A DNA stretch of 64,000 bases. Source: Bacteroides clarus YIT 12056. Lineage in GTDB: Bacteria > Bacteroidota > Bacteroidia > Bacteroidales > Bacteroidaceae. Each line of letters begins with the position of its first letter. The first letter of the stretch is position 1. The notes under the pieces are model-generated. The model saw nothing but the letters and a program-made list of their open reading frames with translations, did not search any database and was not told the DNA's origin. The position numbers and the translations under genes are program-made. This document shows, in pieces, positions 44,935 to 55,534 of this stretch. The DNA is taken from assembly GCF_900129655.1 (NCBI RefSeq), contig NZ_FQWK01000001.1, forward strand, positions 186,001 to 250,000. Direction: 5' to 3'.

Positions 44935-46374
44935 CTACATGCCGAACGAGAACTTGTCGATGGACTGGTATACCACGCTTGCAATGCTCAGCGCCACGAT
45001 GCCCAGCGTACAGATGACAAGGCTGGCGCGCGTGTAGTTGTCGCTGCGGAAAGCGGTAATCGGCTCGTCGCTCTTGTTGATGTACATTGCCTTTACAATC
45101 TTCAGATAATAGTAAAGTGACAGGATTGTGTTGATCAGCGCAATGAATACCAGCAGATGGAAACCGCTCTGGAAGGCTGCCGCAAAGATGAAGAACTTCG
45201 AGAAGAAGCCCGCAAACGGCGGGATACCCGCCAGTGAGAACAGCGCCAATGTCATGAGGAAAGCCAGCTTGGGATTGGTGGTGTACAATCCGTTGTAATC
45301 TTCCAGCGTAAACTTATTGGCACGTAATGCCACAATCGTGATAACGGTAAAGACCGCGAGGTTGGCAAACAGGTAAATCAATACGTAGTACACCAGTGAC
45401 GTCATACCCAGTGACGTTCCGCTGATGACACCCAGCATGATGTAACCGGCCTGTGAGATACTGGAGAACGCCATCAGTCGTTTCAGGTTTTCCTGGCGCA
45501 GCGCGAAGAGGTTGGCAAGCGTGATGGAGGCGATGATAACCCAGTAAAGCACTTCCTGCCATTGCGCCACCATCGGGGCAAACACTTTATAAAGTATGGT
45601 CATCAGCACGAATGCCGCCGCGCCTTTGGAGATAACGCTCAGGTAAGCGGTTACCGTACTCGGGGCGCCTTCGTATACGTCGGCCGTCCACAAGTGGAAG
45701 GGCACCAATGAAATCTTGAATCCCATGCCGGAGAAAAAGAATACGAACGCCATAATCTGTAACGGGTTTCCGTCCAGACGTGCCGGAATATCAGCGAAGT
45801 AGAGCGTACCTACCGAACCGTATATCAGCGAAAGGCCGTAAAGCAGCAGGCCGCTGGAAAAGAGTGCGGTAAGAATGTATTTGGCTCCTGCCTCGGCGGA
45901 GTGGTGGCGGTACTTGTCGAAAGCCACCAGTGCGGCCATCGGGATACTGGCGGTTTCCAGTCCGATGAAGAACATCAGGAAATGGCCGGCGGAAATCATA
46001 AAATACATACCCAGCAGCGTGGAGAGTGTCAGCACATAAAACTCGCCTTGCTTGATTGCCGTATCGGGGCGGCGCATCCATTCGTGCGCCATGAGGAATA
46101 CGATAAGCGTACCTACGCTGAGAATGGATTTGACGATGCTCTGTATCGGCTGGTTATGGTACATCCCGCCGAAAGCGTCGGCTGCCGGGCCGGGAATGAT
46201 GGTTATAAGCGTATGGATAATGAGCAGAACAACGGGCAGCATGGTGTTCAACATCGGCTTGCCGTCGTTTTTGTGCGCATCCGGACTCATGAAGAGGTCG
46301 GCTATGAAGAGGATAACGATAACCGCTATCAGCGACAGCTCTTCCTTCATTAAGAGAAATTGGGAGTAATCCAT
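44935..46374 (-). CDS. nuoN: NADH-quinone oxidoreductase subunit N
   Basis: A 479-aa antiporter-like membrane subunit of respiratory complex I, with about 14 helices. Family positions include [20 protein letters not shown] (the conserved Glu of helix 5 is in GLETAS), [20 protein letters not shown] with the conserved Lys and Trp, and [39 protein letters not shown] lies towards the C-terminal end. It is last in the nuo operon, 34 bases after nuoM. Confidence 0.96.
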   Translation of the reverse strand: MDYSQFLLMKEELSLIAVIVILFIADLFMSPDAHKNDGKPMLNTMLPVVLLIIHTLITIIPGPAADAFGGMYHNQPIQSIVKSILSVGTLIVFLMAHEWMRRPDTAIKQGEFYVLTLSTLLGMYFMISAGHFLMFFIGLETASIPMAALVAFDKYRHHSAEAGAKYILTALFSSGLLLYGLSLIYGSVGTLYFADIPARLDGNPLQIMAFVFFFSGMGFKISLVPFHLWTADVYEGAPSTVTAYLSVISKGAAAFVLMTILYKVFAPMVAQWQEVLYWVIIASITLANLFALRQENLKRLMAFSSISQAGYIMLGVISGTSLGMTSLVYYVLIYLFANLAVFTVITIVALRANKFTLEDYNGLYTTNPKLAFLMTLALFSLAGIPPFAGFFSKFFIFAAAFQSGFHLLVFIALINTILSLYYYLKIVKAMYINKSDEPITAFRSDNYTRASLVICTLGIVALSIASVVYQSIDKFSFGM

Positions 46375-46408
46375 GTTATTTAGTGATTAACTGTTTAGTG
46401 ATTAATGA

Positions 46409-47896
46409 TTAGTGAGTGGCTAATAGGTTGACTACCGGCAGCACGCTGTCTCCAATCATGTTGCTTATCCACAGCGGGGCAAGACCGAGGCCGGCTACGC
46501 AAGCGATAAGGATGATTACGGCGGTACGTTCGTCCCACGTGGCATCGGTCAATGTCAGGTGGTGCTTGTTGGTGCAGGTTCCGTAAAGGATTTTACCGAC
46601 AAGGCGCAGAATGTAGACCGCGGTAATCACGATGCTTGTGCAGGCAATGACGGTCCATACGCGGTGGAATGTATCGGGATGCTGGAAAGCGCCGTTGAAG
46701 ATTGTCATTTCGGCGATGAAGCCGCTGAGTCCCGGCAAACCGAGGTTGGCAAGACCGGCGATGACGTAGGATACGGCCAGGAAAGGCATAATCTTCATCA
46801 GTCCGCTAAGCTCGCGTACGTCACGTGTGTGCGTACGTCCGTAAATCATACCGATAAGGGCGAAGAACAGGGCGGTCATCAATCCGTGGGAAAGCATTTG
46901 CAGCACGGCGCCCGTACAGGCCGTCCGGTTCATCATCAGAATGGCGAAAAGCACCAGACCGCAGTGCGATACGGAAGAGTAGGCGTTGATATATTTCAGG
47001 TCGGTTTGCACGCAGGCGGAGAATGCGCCGTATACAACGGAGATACCTGTCAGTACGAGGAATATCCAGCCGAGTTCCTGCGCGGCTTCGGGCATCAGAT
47101 ACATGGCGATGCGGAAACATCCGTAACCGCCCAGTTTCATCAGTACGCCCGCATGCAGCATGGAAACGGCAGTCGGTGCGGATGCGTGACCGTCGGGGCT
47201 CCATGTGTGGAAAGGGAACAGAGCGCCCAGCACACCGAAACCAAGGAAGGTAAGCGGGAACCAGATGCGTTGTTGCTCGATAGGGATATTGTGCAGTTGG
47301 GCTATTTCCAGCAGGTTCATGGTGGTGGCGCCGCTGCCGAAGTAGATACCCAGGATACCGATCAGCAGGAAAGCGGAACCGCCCATAAGCATCAGTGTCA
47401 GTTTCATGGCGGCATATTCCTTGCGTCCCGAGCCCCATACGCCAATCAGCAGGTACATCGGGATAAGCGCTACCTCGTAGAACATGAACATGGTGAACAG
47501 GTCGGTGGAGATAAAGAAGCCGAACACACCCATTGACAGCAGGGTGAACCACAGGAAATATTCTTTGGTCAGCGGTTGCAGACGCCAGGAGGCGAATGTT
47601 CCCGTAAAGACAATGACGGCCGAGAGCAGCAGCATGGCTACCGAGATGCCGTCCACACCTACGGAATAGTGAATGTTGAGGGCGGGATACCAGGCTACGT
47701 CGGCACGGAACAGCATTTCATCCGTAGCGCCGCCATGACGGGCTTGCAGATAGACGATAGTCAGTCCGACGGCAGCGATGAGCAGTGCCGAAGCGCCGGT
47801 TGTCATCACCGCGCGTATCTGTGCTATGTTACGGCTGAGCCAAAGACCCAGCAGCATCAGCAAAGGGATGAGTACGAATATGGATAAGAAATTCAT
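46409..47896 (-). CDS. nuoM: NADH-quinone oxidoreductase subunit M
   Basis: A 495-aa proton-pumping antiporter-like subunit with about 14 helices. Visible signatures are MFYEVALIPMYLLIGVWG (key Glu), FPFHTWSPDGHASAPTAVSM, KYINAYSSVSHCGLVLFAI and ANLGLPGLSGFIAEMTIF. The order nuoL-nuoM-nuoN is the standard one. It lies between nuoL (69-base gap) and nuoN. Confidence 0.96.
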   Translation of the reverse strand: MNFLSIFVLIPLLMLLGLWLSRNIAQIRAVMTTGASALLIAAVGLTIVYLQARHGGATDEMLFRADVAWYPALNIHYSVGVDGISVAMLLLSAVIVFTGTFASWRLQPLTKEYFLWFTLLSMGVFGFFISTDLFTMFMFYEVALIPMYLLIGVWGSGRKEYAAMKLTLMLMGGSAFLLIGILGIYFGSGATTMNLLEIAQLHNIPIEQQRIWFPLTFLGFGVLGALFPFHTWSPDGHASAPTAVSMLHAGVLMKLGGYGCFRIAMYLMPEAAQELGWIFLVLTGISVVYGAFSACVQTDLKYINAYSSVSHCGLVLFAILMMNRTACTGAVLQMLSHGLMTALFFALIGMIYGRTHTRDVRELSGLMKIMPFLAVSYVIAGLANLGLPGLSGFIAEMTIFNGAFQHPDTFHRVWTVIACTSIVITAVYILRLVGKILYGTCTNKHHLTLTDATWDERTAVIILIACVAGLGLAPLWISNMIGDSVLPVVNLLATH

Positions 47897-47965
47897 CTTT
47901 ATAGTATTGTATTAATTGTTATTGTTCTATGGATTGATACATCGATATCAATGTCCGTTTCTCGT

Positions 47966-49882
47966 TTACAGCAACAGCAGCAATATCAGTATGAGCGTAC
48001 CCAGCAGGAATACGAAGGTGTATTGCTGGATGCGTCCGCTTTGCAGGCCTCGTATCTCGTCGCTGGTGGCATTGGCGCCCCAGGCCAGAAAGTCGAAGAA
48101 GCCGTCTACCACATGACGGTCCCACCAGGCAATGGGACGGCTGATGCAGCCGAAAATGATGCGGTGGGTGATAAACTGGTAAACTTCATCGATATAGAAG
48201 CGGTGGTAGGCTGCCGTCCACAAACCGTTGAAGCGGCGGGCAAGCGCATTGGCGACGGGTTGCTTTCCGCTTTTATACATATAGGTTGCCAAAGCTATGG
48301 AAATAACGGCGATGGCTATGCTTGTACCTGCCACGCCCCAGTCCAGATGAATGGTATAGGCTTCGCCGTTTGAACTGACGAAGTGTCCGAAAGGAATGAA
48401 TCCGGCAACCACTGTAACAACGGCGAGGAACATCAACGGGACGGTCATCGTCAACGGGCTTTCGTGGGGAGTGTGGTGCGCGTGCTCAGTGTCTTGCGCG
48501 TGCTCGTCGCTAACCGCCGACTTCCTGTCGCTCCAGAAAATGCCGTAGTAGAGGCGGAACATATAGAATGCGGTCATTGCGGCAATCACTGTCATTATCC
48601 AACCCATGGCAGGGCTGAATTGGAAGCAGGCCGTCAATATCTCGTCCTTGGAGAAGAATCCGGAGAACGGGGGAATGCCGGCGATGGCAAGGCAGGCTAT
48701 CAGGAAAGTGATATGCGTAATCGGCATATATTTGCGCAGCCCGCCCATAGCGGACATCTCGTTGCTGTGCACCGCATGGATGATGCTGCCTGCGCCGAGG
48801 AACAGCAATGCCTTGAACATGGCGTGCGTAAACAAATGGAACATACCTGCCATATAGCCCAGCCCGCCTTCGTGCGGGTTCATGGAAGTACATACGCCGA
48901 GAGCCACCATCATAAAGCCTATCTGAGAGATGGTGGAGAAGGCGAGCACACGCTTGATGTCGCTTTGCACACAGGCTACGCTGGCGGCGTAGAACGCTGT
49001 GAATGCGCCTACATAGGCAACGAGGTGCAGCACATGGGGTGCATAGTCGATGAACAGCGGGAACATGCGTGCCACCAGATAGACGCCTGCGACGACCATG
49101 GTAGCGGCATGAATCAACGCGCTGACCGGAGTAGGGCCTTCCATGGCGTCGGGCAGCCAGATGTGCAGCGGGAACATGGCGCTCTTGCCGGCTCCACCGA
49201 TGAACATCAGTCCCAGCGCCAGCGGAATCATTGTTGCGCCGCCTTTCAGCAGTGCCATTTCATTGGGCTGGAAAGTATAGGTTCCGGCATAGTAACCGTA
49301 AACCAGAATACCGATAAGGAAGCCAAGGTCGGCAAAACGGGTCACGATAAACGCTTTCTTGCTGGCGGCGATTGCCGCGGGTTTCGTATAGTAGAAGCCG
49401 ATCAGCAGGTAGGAAGATACACCCACCAGCTCCCAGAACAGATACATCTGGAAGATATTGGTCGCTACCACCAGCCCCAGCATGGACATGGTGAAAAGCG
49501 AGAGGAAAGCATAATAGCGTTGGAAACCGCGTTCCCCTTTCATATAGCCGAAAGAGTAGAGGTGTACCATGAATGATACGGTACTTATGACAATCAGCAT
49601 CATCACCGATATGGGATCGAGCAAGATGCCCAGGTCAATGCTGAGCGACGGTGTGAACGGCAGCCATGTACAGTTGTAAGGCGTCAGCGTGGCGTATGTG
49701 CCGTCTGCCAGCCGGGGAGAGGCGAAATATTGTATTGCGGTGAGGTAGGAGAGTATCGCCACTGCACCCAGTACCGCCGTGCCGATGATTCCGGCGGTGC
49801 GGTGCGACATCCATTTGCCGCCCAATCCCAACACAAGGAACGAGAGCAAGGGAAGAAGAAGGATTAGAATCGTATATTCCAT
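47966..49882 (-). CDS. nuoL: NADH-quinone oxidoreductase subunit L
   Basis: A 638-aa subunit, the distal pump of the complex I membrane arm. It shows FWELVGVSSYLLIGFYYTKP, KSAMFPLHIWLPDAMEGPTP, KRVLAFSTISQIGFMMVALG and AIAGIPPFSGFFSKDEILTA. The C-terminal part continues past a His-rich cytoplasmic or periplasmic loop (DEHAQDTEHAHHTPHE, near residue 470). A long lateral helix towards the end is followed by a last membrane helix (YTFVFLLGTLILILLLLL). Confidence 0.96.
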   Translation of the reverse strand: MEYTILILLLPLLSFLVLGLGGKWMSHRTAGIIGTAVLGAVAILSYLTAIQYFASPRLADGTYATLTPYNCTWLPFTPSLSIDLGILLDPISVMMLIVISTVSFMVHLYSFGYMKGERGFQRYYAFLSLFTMSMLGLVVATNIFQMYLFWELVGVSSYLLIGFYYTKPAAIAASKKAFIVTRFADLGFLIGILVYGYYAGTYTFQPNEMALLKGGATMIPLALGLMFIGGAGKSAMFPLHIWLPDAMEGPTPVSALIHAATMVVAGVYLVARMFPLFIDYAPHVLHLVAYVGAFTAFYAASVACVQSDIKRVLAFSTISQIGFMMVALGVCTSMNPHEGGLGYMAGMFHLFTHAMFKALLFLGAGSIIHAVHSNEMSAMGGLRKYMPITHITFLIACLAIAGIPPFSGFFSKDEILTACFQFSPAMGWIMTVIAAMTAFYMFRLYYGIFWSDRKSAVSDEHAQDTEHAHHTPHESPLTMTVPLMFLAVVTVVAGFIPFGHFVSSNGEAYTIHLDWGVAGTSIAIAVISIALATYMYKSGKQPVANALARRFNGLWTAAYHRFYIDEVYQFITHRIIFGCISRPIAWWDRHVVDGFFDFLAWGANATSDEIRGLQSGRIQQYTFVFLLGTLILILLLLL

Positions 49883-49958
49883 AATTTCTAAATTGAGAAT
49901 TAAGAGTTGAGAATTAAAAAATGAAACTCCATTTCTCTTTTAATTTTAAATTTAGTGA

Positions 49959-50267
49959 TTACCATTTGAGTTCGTCCAGCTTGTTCACCTGGATAGAACG
50001 TATGTTGCGATAGATGTTAATCATGATAGCGATGGCCACAGCTGTCTCGGCCGCCGAGATGGCGATGGAGAACAGGGCGAAGAAATAGCCTTCCAGCCCG
50101 CCGGGAAACAGAAAACGGTTGAATACCGCGAAGTTGATGTCCGTAGCGTTCAGTATCAACTCGATTGAAATCAATATCGCCAAGGTATTGCGGCGGGTGA
50201 AGAACCCGTAGATACCGGCGAAAAACATGATAGCCGAGACTATCAGGTAATATTCCATGTGTATCAT
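49959..50267 (-). CDS. nuoK: NADH-quinone oxidoreductase subunit K
   Basis: A 102-aa subunit with three helices. RRNTLAILISIELILNATDI holds the conserved Glu of helix 2, and SAAETAVAIAIMINIYRN carries the second conserved Glu. A second in-frame ATG at 50258 (MEYYLIV) could be the true start; both lie within normal family length. It starts 5 bases after nuoJ. Confidence 0.95.
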   Translation of the reverse strand: MIHMEYYLIVSAIMFFAGIYGFFTRRNTLAILISIELILNATDINFAVFNRFLFPGGLEGYFFALFSIAISAAETAVAIAIMINIYRNIRSIQVNKLDELKW

Positions 50268-50272
50268 AATTC

Positions 50273-50785
50273 TTATCTTTTACGTGCTATTAATAATCCG
50301 CCTACGATACATGCCAGCAGCAGAATACTGACGGCTTCGAAAGGCAACAGGTAACCGTACTTGTCACCGCTCAGCATGTGGTGGCCGATAGTCTTGATGT
50401 TGACTTCAAGAGGCGCTACGTCGGTGGTGGCGATGAATTTATGTTTCAGGGTTATGAACAGTACAATGACAGCTCCGGCTACGGTAGTGCCCAGTCCGGC
50501 GAGGAACTTGCTGCGTTTCAGCTTTCCCGCCATGTCGCCTTCACCGCTGGTGAGCAGGATGGAGAAGACGTAAAGCACGACGATACCGCCCGCGTATACC
50601 ATAATCTGTACCGAACCGAGGAATGTGTATCCCAGCAGGAAGTAGATGCCGGCTGTACCGAACAGCACAAACAGCAGGTATGTGGCCGAACGTACCATAC
50701 GTTTGGTGGTTACCGTCAGTATGGAGAATACGGTAATAAAAGCCGCAAGGAAGTAAAATACTATTGTTTCAAGATTAAATTCCAT
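50273..50785 (-). CDS. nuoJ: NADH-quinone oxidoreductase subunit J
   Basis: A 170-aa membrane subunit with five helices. The conserved region is LGYTFLGSVQIMVYAGGIVV, matching the pi-bulge helix 3 of NuoJ, followed by LYVFSILLT. The end LPFEAVSILLLACIVGGLL is also typical. It lies between nuoI (29-base gap) and nuoK. Confidence 0.94.
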   Translation of the reverse strand: MEFNLETIVFYFLAAFITVFSILTVTTKRMVRSATYLLFVLFGTAGIYFLLGYTFLGSVQIMVYAGGIVVLYVFSILLTSGEGDMAGKLKRSKFLAGLGTTVAGAVIVLFITLKHKFIATTDVAPLEVNIKTIGHHMLSGDKYGYLLPFEAVSILLLACIVGGLLIARKR

Positions 50786-50814
50786 GTTATTGATTACTAA
50801 TTATGAATTACTAA

Positions 50815-51318
50815 TTACTTCGCTACTTCGGGTTGGGGAGCGGCGGGTTTCTTCTTCTCTTCTACGTGACTGCCCGGATGATTCAGCGTCAGTACCAGTT
50901 TGCTGCGGTCGAATACGGCATGCTCAAAGTTCTGGTCGAATGTGATGGCATCGTGCGGACAGGCATTGACGCAAAGCTGGCAGAATATACAGGAGCCGAG
51001 GTCGTATTCGTATTTCGCCAGTATCTTCTTTTTCTTTCCGTCTTCCGTTTCTACGGTTTCGCTCGTCACCTTGATGGTGTCGTTGGGACAAGCCATCTGG
51101 CACAGGCCGCACGCGATGCAATGGTGCTCGTTCCGCTCATTGTGGGGCATTGTCAGCGTACCCCGGAAACGTTCGGAGAGTTTCAGCGTCTTCCGGTTTT
51201 CCGGATATTGTTCGGTAGTCTTCTTACGGCAGAAAACGGTCATAGTGGTTTTCATACCCGTGAGCAGGGAAGTGATACCATTGATGAGGCTGCCTATGTA
51301 GGAGTTATTATCTTTCAT
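50815..51318 (-). CDS. nuoI: NADH-quinone oxidoreductase subunit I
   Basis: A 167-aa peripheral subunit with two 4Fe-4S clusters (N6a, N6b). The two ferredoxin motifs are CIACGLCQMACPNDTI and CIFCQLCVNACPHDAI. The N-terminal amphipathic part binds the membrane arm. Its start codon shares one base with the nuoH stop (TGATG), so translation is coupled. The C-terminal end is Lys/Pro-rich. Confidence 0.96.
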   Translation of the reverse strand: MKDNNSYIGSLINGITSLLTGMKTTMTVFCRKKTTEQYPENRKTLKLSERFRGTLTMPHNERNEHHCIACGLCQMACPNDTIKVTSETVETEDGKKKKILAKYEYDLGSCIFCQLCVNACPHDAITFDQNFEHAVFDRSKLVLTLNHPGSHVEEKKKPAAPQPEVAK

Positions 51319-52394
51319 CAGAAATGTAATTTAAATACTACGATTAATACCATTAGAATCAGGTTCACCATGCTGATAGGAACCAGATATTTCCATTCGA
51401 GGTTCAGAATCTGGTCGATGCGCAGGCGCGGGAATGTCCATTTAATCCACATCAGCAGGAATACTACGAAGAATGCCTTGCCGAAGAACCACACAAAGCC
51501 CGGAATGTAATCCATGACCGCATTGAAACCGTCCAGACCGACGATGTGCAACGGCATCCAGCCACCCAGGAAAATAGTGGCGGCTATACCGGCTACGATG
51601 AACAGGTTCAGGTACTCTGCCAGATAGAAGAAGCCGAAACCCATACCGGAGTATTCCGTATGATAACCGGCGGTCAGCTCGCTTTCGGCTTCGGGCAAGT
51701 CGAACGGGCCGCGGTTGGTTTCCGCATTACCCGCAATAAGATAGATGACGAACGCTATAACTGCCGGGATGTGTCCTTTGAATATAAACCAGCCGTCGGC
51801 TTGTCCGGCTACGATTTCGGAGAACTGCATCGTGCCCATCAGGACTACCATTGTCAGGATACTCAGCCCGCAGGAAAGTTCGTAACTGATGATTTGCGCG
51901 CCGCTTCGCATGGCTCCGATAAGCGAGAACTTGTTGTTGGAACTCCAGCCGGCAAGTAGGATACCTACCACGCCGATACTTGAAGCGGCAAGCAGGAAGA
52001 ACACGCCCACGTTGAAGTCAAGCACTTCCAGCCCTTTGCTGATGGGCAGACAGGCGAAAGTGAGGAACGAGGCTATAATGACCATGAACGGCGCCAGGTT
52101 GTAGAGGAATCTGTCGGAGAACTTCAGGTCAATGATTTCTTTAGTCAACATCTTGATAACGTCGCAGGGCACTTGGAGCAATCCCCACTTTCCCACACGC
52201 ATCGGTCCGAGGCGGCATTGGAAAAAGGCGCATATCTTGCGCTCCATATAAATCAGGATAATGGCAAGCACTGCATACATCAGGATGATGCATACGCCTA
52301 TCACTACACATTCGAGAAACACCGCCAGACCTTCCGGCATGAAGGAGGTCAGCATCTGGTGAATCCAATTGGTTACTATACTAAAGTCAAACAT
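51318..52394 (-). CDS. nuoH: NADH-quinone oxidoreductase subunit H
   Basis: A 358-aa membrane subunit that helps form the quinone chamber, with eight to nine helices. Typical segments are [60 protein letters not shown] and the late [13 protein letters not shown]. It lies between nuoCD (64-base gap) and nuoI. Confidence 0.96.
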   Translation of the reverse strand: MFDFSIVTNWIHQMLTSFMPEGLAVFLECVVIGVCIILMYAVLAIILIYMERKICAFFQCRLGPMRVGKWGLLQVPCDVIKMLTKEIIDLKFSDRFLYNLAPFMVIIASFLTFACLPISKGLEVLDFNVGVFFLLAASSIGVVGILLAGWSSNNKFSLIGAMRSGAQIISYELSCGLSILTMVVLMGTMQFSEIVAGQADGWFIFKGHIPAVIAFVIYLIAGNAETNRGPFDLPEAESELTAGYHTEYSGMGFGFFYLAEYLNLFIVAGIAATIFLGGWMPLHIVGLDGFNAVMDYIPGFVWFFGKAFFVVFLLMWIKWTFPRLRIDQILNLEWKYLVPISMVNLILMVLIVVFKLHF

Positions 52395-52458
52395 CTGTTT
52401 ATTTACGATTTTACGATTTACTATTTGATAGTTTGGTGTATGTTTGCTATCTACTCCT

Positions 52459-54060
52459 TTATCTATCGATATCCGGTACTACATAGTCCAGTGTTCCACC
52501 GATGGCAATAAGGTCGGCAATCTTTGCGCCGCGGCAAATCGTATCTATGGTAGATACCAGCGGAAGACCCGTACTGCGGAAGTGCAAACGGTAGGGAGTT
52601 TTGTCGCCATGGCTCTCGAGGAATACGCCGAACTCACCGCGGCTGCCTTCTACGGCGGCATAGTAAGTGCCTTCCGGCACACGGATAATCGGTTTCATCT
52701 TCTCCTGGTATGCGCCTTCGGGGATATTGTCTATCAGCTGTTCGATGATTTTCAAGCTTTCCATGATTTCATCCATACGGATGAGGTAGCGTGCCCAGGA
52801 GTCTCCTTCGGTGCGGACAATCTCTTTGAAGTCCACCTTATCATATACACTGTAAGGCATACGTTTACGTACGTCGCACGCCCAACCGCTGGCGCGCCCT
52901 GTGCCGCCGGTGGCGCCGAAAGCTATGGCGTCTTCGCGGGACAGTACGCCTACGCCTTTCAGACGTTGCTGCGCAATGATATTTCCCGTAAACACGTCGT
53001 GGTATTCGTGCAGGATGCCGCGCAGGTAAGGGATGAATTCTTTCACTTTCTTCTGGAAGTCGGGAGCGATATCGGCTTGCACGCCGCCAATCGTGTTGTA
53101 GTTCATGATGAGGCGCCCGCCGCAAGTGCCTTCAAAGATGTCCAAAATCTTTTCACGGTCACGGAAGCCGTAGAAGAAAGCGGTCAGCGCACCGAGGTCC
53201 ATTGCCAGACAGGAGTAGAAAAGCAGGTGCGAATCGATACGCTGCAGCTCGTCCATGATGGTGCGGATGTATTGTACGCGCTCGCTTACCTCTATGCCCA
53301 TGGCCTTTTCGATACACATACACAGGGCATGGCGGTTCTGGTGAGCGCCCAGATAGTCCAGACGGTCGGTCAGAGCCAGTGTCTGCGGGTATGTAAGGCT
53401 TTCGCACATTTTCTCGATACCACGGTGGATATATCCGCAGTTGGCATCTATCTTTTCGATGATTTCACCTTCCAACGATACGCGGAAACGCATTACGCCG
53501 TGGGTGGCAGGGTGCTGGGGACCGATGTTTACCACATATTCGTCGTCGCCGAAGAGTTGTGACTCTTTGTTCTTTACGGTTCCGTCCGGGTTAAGTTCCA
53601 GCTCGGTGGTGGTATCAATGGTTTCTTCGTTATCCATGCGCAGAGGGTTCTGTGCCTCCGGGTCATCGTCTTTACGCATCGGATAGCCTATCCAGTCATT
53701 GCGCAGATAGAGGCGTCTCATATCGGGGTGTCCGATGAACACTACGCCATAGAAGTCGAACACTTCACGTTCCAGGAAGTCTGCGGCCTTCCAGATGTCG
53801 CAAACGGAAGGGAGTTCGGGATGTTCCCGGTCGAGAGTGGCGGTGCGAACCGCAACCCGTTTGCCGGTAACGGTGGACTCCAACTGATACACTACGCCAA
53901 GTCCGCGCGGAGTATCGGGAGTATCTTTGGCGGTATCCGGTTCGCCCCAGTCCATACCGGTGAGGCATTCCAGAAAGTCCATCTGCTCTTCTTGCCGCAG
54001 GCGCAGCATCTCGTCATGCAAAGCCGCGGGCTCTATATATCTTATTGCATTCATATTCAT
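52459..54060 (-). CDS. nuoCD: NADH-quinone oxidoreductase fused subunit C/D
   Basis: A 533-aa fusion. Residues 1-125 match NuoC ([40 protein letters not shown]). A linker rich in Asp/Glu/Thr follows, and residues about 165-533 match the 49-kDa NuoD ([53 protein letters not shown]). The quinone-site His and Tyr candidates are in QHPATHG and DRLDYL. The fusion also occurs in E. coli. It overlaps the nuoB stop by 4 bases. Confidence 0.96.
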   Translation of the reverse strand: MNMNAIRYIEPAALHDEMLRLRQEEQMDFLECLTGMDWGEPDTAKDTPDTPRGLGVVYQLESTVTGKRVAVRTATLDREHPELPSVCDIWKAADFLEREVFDFYGVVFIGHPDMRRLYLRNDWIGYPMRKDDDPEAQNPLRMDNEETIDTTTELELNPDGTVKNKESQLFGDDEYVVNIGPQHPATHGVMRFRVSLEGEIIEKIDANCGYIHRGIEKMCESLTYPQTLALTDRLDYLGAHQNRHALCMCIEKAMGIEVSERVQYIRTIMDELQRIDSHLLFYSCLAMDLGALTAFFYGFRDREKILDIFEGTCGGRLIMNYNTIGGVQADIAPDFQKKVKEFIPYLRGILHEYHDVFTGNIIAQQRLKGVGVLSREDAIAFGATGGTGRASGWACDVRKRMPYSVYDKVDFKEIVRTEGDSWARYLIRMDEIMESLKIIEQLIDNIPEGAYQEKMKPIIRVPEGTYYAAVEGSRGEFGVFLESHGDKTPYRLHFRSTGLPLVSTIDTICRGAKIADLIAIGGTLDYVVPDIDR

Positions 54061-54644
54061 TCTTCCGGTTTTTCTTCTTTTTGATTTACACCACCAAAGT
54101 ACTTCTCTATTTTTACCTTACGTTGCAATTGCATCATTCCGTAGTAGAATGCTTCGGGGCGGGGAGGACATCCCGGGATATATACGTCTACCGGCAGAAT
54201 CTTATCCACTCCGTTGACAACGTGATAAGATTTCTTGAACGGGCCGCCGCTGACAGCGCAACCGCCTACGGCTATCACGTACTTAGGGTCGGCCATCTGG
54301 TCGTACAAACGTTTCAGTACCGGCGCCATTTTGTTCGTGATTGTTCCGCACACCATAATCATATCTGCCTGGCGCGGACTGGCACGGGCTACTTCAAACC
54401 CGAAGCGCGCCATGTCATAGCGGGCTGCGCCGAGGGCCATGAATTCGATACCGCAACAGCTTGTTGCAAACGTAAGCGGCCACAGCGAATTGCTGCGTCC
54501 CCAGTTGACGAAATCGTCCAGTACGCCGAGAGCCACATTAGCGCCTCCCGCGTTGAGTTCCCAAACCAATTTCTCCAACGTTTCGTTGTCTGTAAACTCC
54601 TCATAAGGGATGGATTTTATGTTGGGTTTCTTCGTTACTTCCAT
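54057..54644 (-). CDS. nuoB: NADH-quinone oxidoreductase subunit B
   Basis: A 195-aa subunit carrying cluster N2, the last electron donor to quinone. Cluster ligands are seen in TSCCGIEF (two adjacent Cys), GGCAVSGG and [10 protein letters not shown] start at 54644 gives [11 protein letters not shown] and overlaps the end of nuoA by 10 bases; the longer in-frame start at 54755 would lie inside nuoA and is rejected. It ends inside the nuoCD start (4-base overlap). Confidence 0.96.
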   Translation of the reverse strand: MEVTKKPNIKSIPYEEFTDNETLEKLVWELNAGGANVALGVLDDFVNWGRSNSLWPLTFATSCCGIEFMALGAARYDMARFGFEVARASPRQADMIMVCGTITNKMAPVLKRLYDQMADPKYVIAVGGCAVSGGPFKKSYHVVNGVDKILPVDVYIPGCPPRPEAFYYGMMQLQRKVKIEKYFGGVNQKEEKPEE

Positions 54645-54985
54645 TCCAAAGCTCCTTTCCTCCAGGCATAAGCAAGACCCAGAATTAATATAATAAGGAA
54701 AAACAAAATACTGAAAAGTCCGGCTACTCCAAGCTCGCGTGCAATGACTGCCCACGGAAACAGGAATACGGTCTCCACTTCAAACATCAGAAACAGGATG
54801 GCGAACAGATAGTAACCTACCCGGAACTGCATCCATGATTTACCGCGGGTGGGAATACCACACTCGTACGGCTCCATTTTCTGTGCATTGTACGAACGGG
54901 GGGCTATCGCATTGGACAGCGCGATAACAATACCCACGAAAGCAATTGCCGTCAGCAAGACGACTACTAACAAAGTAAAGTTCAT
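54635..54985 (-). CDS. nuoA: NADH-quinone oxidoreductase subunit A
   Basis: A 116-aa membrane subunit with three helices. The matrix-side loop holds [10 protein letters not shown] with the conserved Cys of NuoA. The second and third helices are [20 protein letters not shown] and [13 protein letters not shown], where the conserved Glu residues fall in MFEVET. It is first in the nuo operon. The region before it (54986-55060) has no clear -7 box. Confidence 0.95.
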   Translation of the reverse strand: MNFTLLVVVLLTAIAFVGIVIALSNAIAPRSYNAQKMEPYECGIPTRGKSWMQFRVGYYLFAILFLMFEVETVFLFPWAVIARELGVAGLFSILFFLIILILGLAYAWRKGALEWK

Positions 54986-55060
54986 AAATCTGATAAGATT
55001 TTAGATATATAATATATAGATATGCTGAATAAAGGCAATAAAGTGGCAGAGACCACCCTT

Positions 55061-55432
55061 TTATCTGATAATCTTTCTAAGCCCGAATACGTAGTAATGC
55101 GGGTCGGGAACGGGAGGGTAATGTAAGTCCGGCATAGGGTCGTAACTTTGTGCGCGCAGCAATTGTTGCATACGGATAATATCGACACGCAGCAGAGAAC
55201 CTTTATTACTTGGCACTTGCATATGTTCCACATATTCCAGACAGGAAGATGTAGACGATAAATGGTTGTAATAGTTCTGGATAGCTTGTTGGGCGGTAGG
55301 CGCCTGAGTTAAGACGCAACTTTCTGCTTTACAGTTGACCGGAGTGCACAAAAAATCCGCAGCCCCTATTGCACCGTTGTGTAATAAAACTGCGAGTATG
55401 GCTATTATACAATATTTTATGCACTGTTTCAT
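55061..55432 (-). CDS. Small exported Cys-containing protein of unknown function
   Basis: A 123-aa protein with an N-terminal hydrophobic segment (MKQCIKYCIIAILAVLLHNG) fitting a signal peptide that ends near AIGAA. The mature part has four Cys in CTPVNCKAESC and SSCLEY, then a Pro/Tyr-rich tail (DPMPDLHYPPVPDPHYYVFG). The start was set at 55432, since a minus-strand -7 box at 55457-55464 excludes the earlier ATG at 55459. The stop lies 75 bases before nuoA. No family is recognised; disulfides would suit periplasmic or surface location. Confidence 0.6.
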   Translation of the reverse strand: MKQCIKYCIIAILAVLLHNGAIGAADFLCTPVNCKAESCVLTQAPTAQQAIQNYYNHLSSTSSCLEYVEHMQVPSNKGSLLRVDIIRMQQLLRAQSYDPMPDLHYPPVPDPHYYVFGLRKIIR

Positions 55433-55456
55433 ATCTCCATATCTCTTTTCAGGGCG

Positions 55457-55464
55457 CAAAGATA
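55457..55464 (-). promoter_or_regulatory. -7 box of the small exported protein gene
   Basis: TATCTTTG on the minus strand, a perfect TAnnTTTG match, 24 bases before the chosen start codon. The transcript might run on into nuoA. Confidence 0.55.
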
Positions 55465-55534
55465 TAATAAGTATCTCTCATTTTGCTATCTCTGCATAAC
55501 AAAAAATGACTATTTTTACACTTTTTATCCTAAA

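Noticed and set aside
46559..49576. Long opposite-strand frames across nuoL and nuoM
   Set aside because: They mirror the nuo genes, are rich in His, Gln and Gly without domains, and have no promoters.
54645..54755. Longer nuoB with 37 extra residues
   Set aside because: The extension lies inside nuoA and has no family match; the short start aligns with NuoB.
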